Shown here: positions 22,350 to 22,949 of the stretch, one piece after another
How the letters are laid out: the number at the start of each line of letters is the position of its first letter
How positions within the stretch are numbered: the first letter of the stretch is position 1
Assembly: GCA_023410885.1 (NCBI GenBank)
Contig: JAEYPI010000101.1
Span: 1 to 22,949, forward strand
DNA from: Bacillota bacterium
GTDB lineage: Bacteria > Bacillota > Clostridia > DSM-8532
Direction of reading: 5' to 3'
DNA: 22,949 nt
The notes under the pieces: generated by a model
What the model was told of the DNA's origin: nothing
The model's database searches: none
What the model saw: only the letters and a program-made list of their open reading frames with translations
Translations under genes and position numbers: made by a program

Positions 22350-22949
22350 AGTAGCTTGACAAAATTTTTCTTTCCAGCTTGAAGAACGTCTCCTTGTTTA
22401 CTCTTGATTCTCTGGTGCTCCACTTTTTCACCATTCACTTTGACACCGCCCTGGGCTAAGAGTCTGCGCGCCTCGCTTGCGCTTGATGAAAATTTCATGG
22501 TCACCAAGACCTTGACTAAATCCGTAAGACCGGTTTCATCAAGAATAGGTGCTACCTCAAGAGTAGGAATATTCTCTGGAATTCCTTTGTCCCTGAATAC
22601 CAAGTTAAAATGCTCCCTGGCCTGGTCAGCAGCGTCTAAATCATGGTAAAGCCGTACTATTTCATGGGCCAATTCTACTTTCATGCTCCGCGGATTCTCC
22701 CCTGCTTCCATACGATTCTGAATTTTCGCCACAGCATCAGGATGAAGGTCGGTACAGAGCTCGTAGAAGCGGATAATTAAAGCATCGGGAATGGCCATTA
22801 ACTTCTCGAACATTATTTCCGGCTTTTCATGAATGCCGATGCTGTTGCCCAGGCTCTTACTCATTTTCTCAATGCCATCCACACCCTCTAAAATAGGCAT
22901 AAAGAGCGCGATTTGACTCTCCTGGTCAAAGTGCTTCTGAAGATCCCTG
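22346..22949 (-). CDS. tyrS: Tyrosyl-tRNA synthetase, N-terminus cut off by the window edge
   Basis: About 201 C-terminal residues of TyrRS. The frame runs through the edge as RDLQKHFDQESQIALFMPIL, then GVDGIEKMSKSLGN with the class I KMSKS signature. It ends in an S4-type RNA-binding domain (SSSASEARRLLAQGGVKVNG and a basic tail). The HIGH motif and Rossmann core lie outside the window. The stop overlaps the -35 box of the next gene, and I see no terminator between them, so some read-through into the amino-sugar regulator is likely. Confidence 0.95.
   Translation of the reverse strand, partial: RDLQKHFDQESQIALFMPILEGVDGIEKMSKSLGNSIGIHEKPEIMFEKLMAIPDALIIRFYELCTDLHPDAVAKIQNRMEAGENPRSMKVELAHEIVRLYHDLDAADQAREHFNLVFRDKGIPENIPTLEVAPILDETGLTDLVKVLVTMKFSSSASEARRLLAQGGVKVNGEKVEHQRIKSKQGDVLQAGKKNFVKLL

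Overview
This window looks like chromosomal DNA of an anaerobic Firmicute of the class Clostridia. The supporting signs are the nadK-argR-recN gene order, strong AGGAGG-type ribosome sites, a T-box leader on a methionyl-tRNA synthetase gene, YesM/YesN-type two-component proteins, YtrA- and HutC-type GntR regulators, a tyrS of the firmicute type, and GGGGACGGTTC repeats of a kind I associate with clostridial genomes. The genus cannot be fixed from the sequence alone. Both ends cut a gene: recN on the left and tyrS on the right.

Region 1 (1-4233, minus strand) holds a GT-C-like membrane protein, nadK, argR and the first three quarters of recN. The last three are packed tightly and probably co-transcribed. 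A plus-strand gene for a small four-helix ferritin-like protein (DUF2383 type) follows at 4404. It ends in a convergent intergenic region filled with a 22-bp perfect palindrome and a 38-bp tandem repeat array.

Region 2 (5061-9058, minus strand) is a histidine kinase, then a sugar-type binding lipoprotein, then a YesN-like response regulator. No ABC permease genes are present. The layout suggests a three-component sugar-sensing system. A second DUF2383 gene lies on its other side (9272-9715).

Region 3 (9732-14042) has a methionine-specific T-box riboswitch, with AUG in the specifier loop, ahead of a short archaeal-like methionyl-tRNA synthetase. Converging on it is a pair of minus-strand genes: an HxxxD acyltransferase and a zinc-ribbon membrane protein.

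Region 4 (14167-17407, plus strand) is a YtrA-type regulator, an ABC ATPase and a large ABC permease. They are translationally coupled and sit behind a consensus promoter with operator-like inverted repeats. The regulator has no ATG, GTG or TTG at its expected start. AUC is the best-placed codon.

Region 5 (17408-18140) is a convergent intergenic region. It holds a 475-bp deletion remnant of an IS3-family element, which retains both terminal inverted repeats, set between oppositely oriented clusters of GGGGACGGTTC repeats.

Region 6 (18141-22281, minus strand) is an amino-sugar locus: a HutC/NagR-type regulator, a SIS-domain deaminase or isomerase, a ROK-like sugar kinase and a PIG-L type deacetylase. 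A NagR/DasR-type operator overlaps the promoter of the three enzyme genes. Together they could form a GlcNAc route using neither classical NagA nor classical NagB. The window ends in the 3' part of tyrS.
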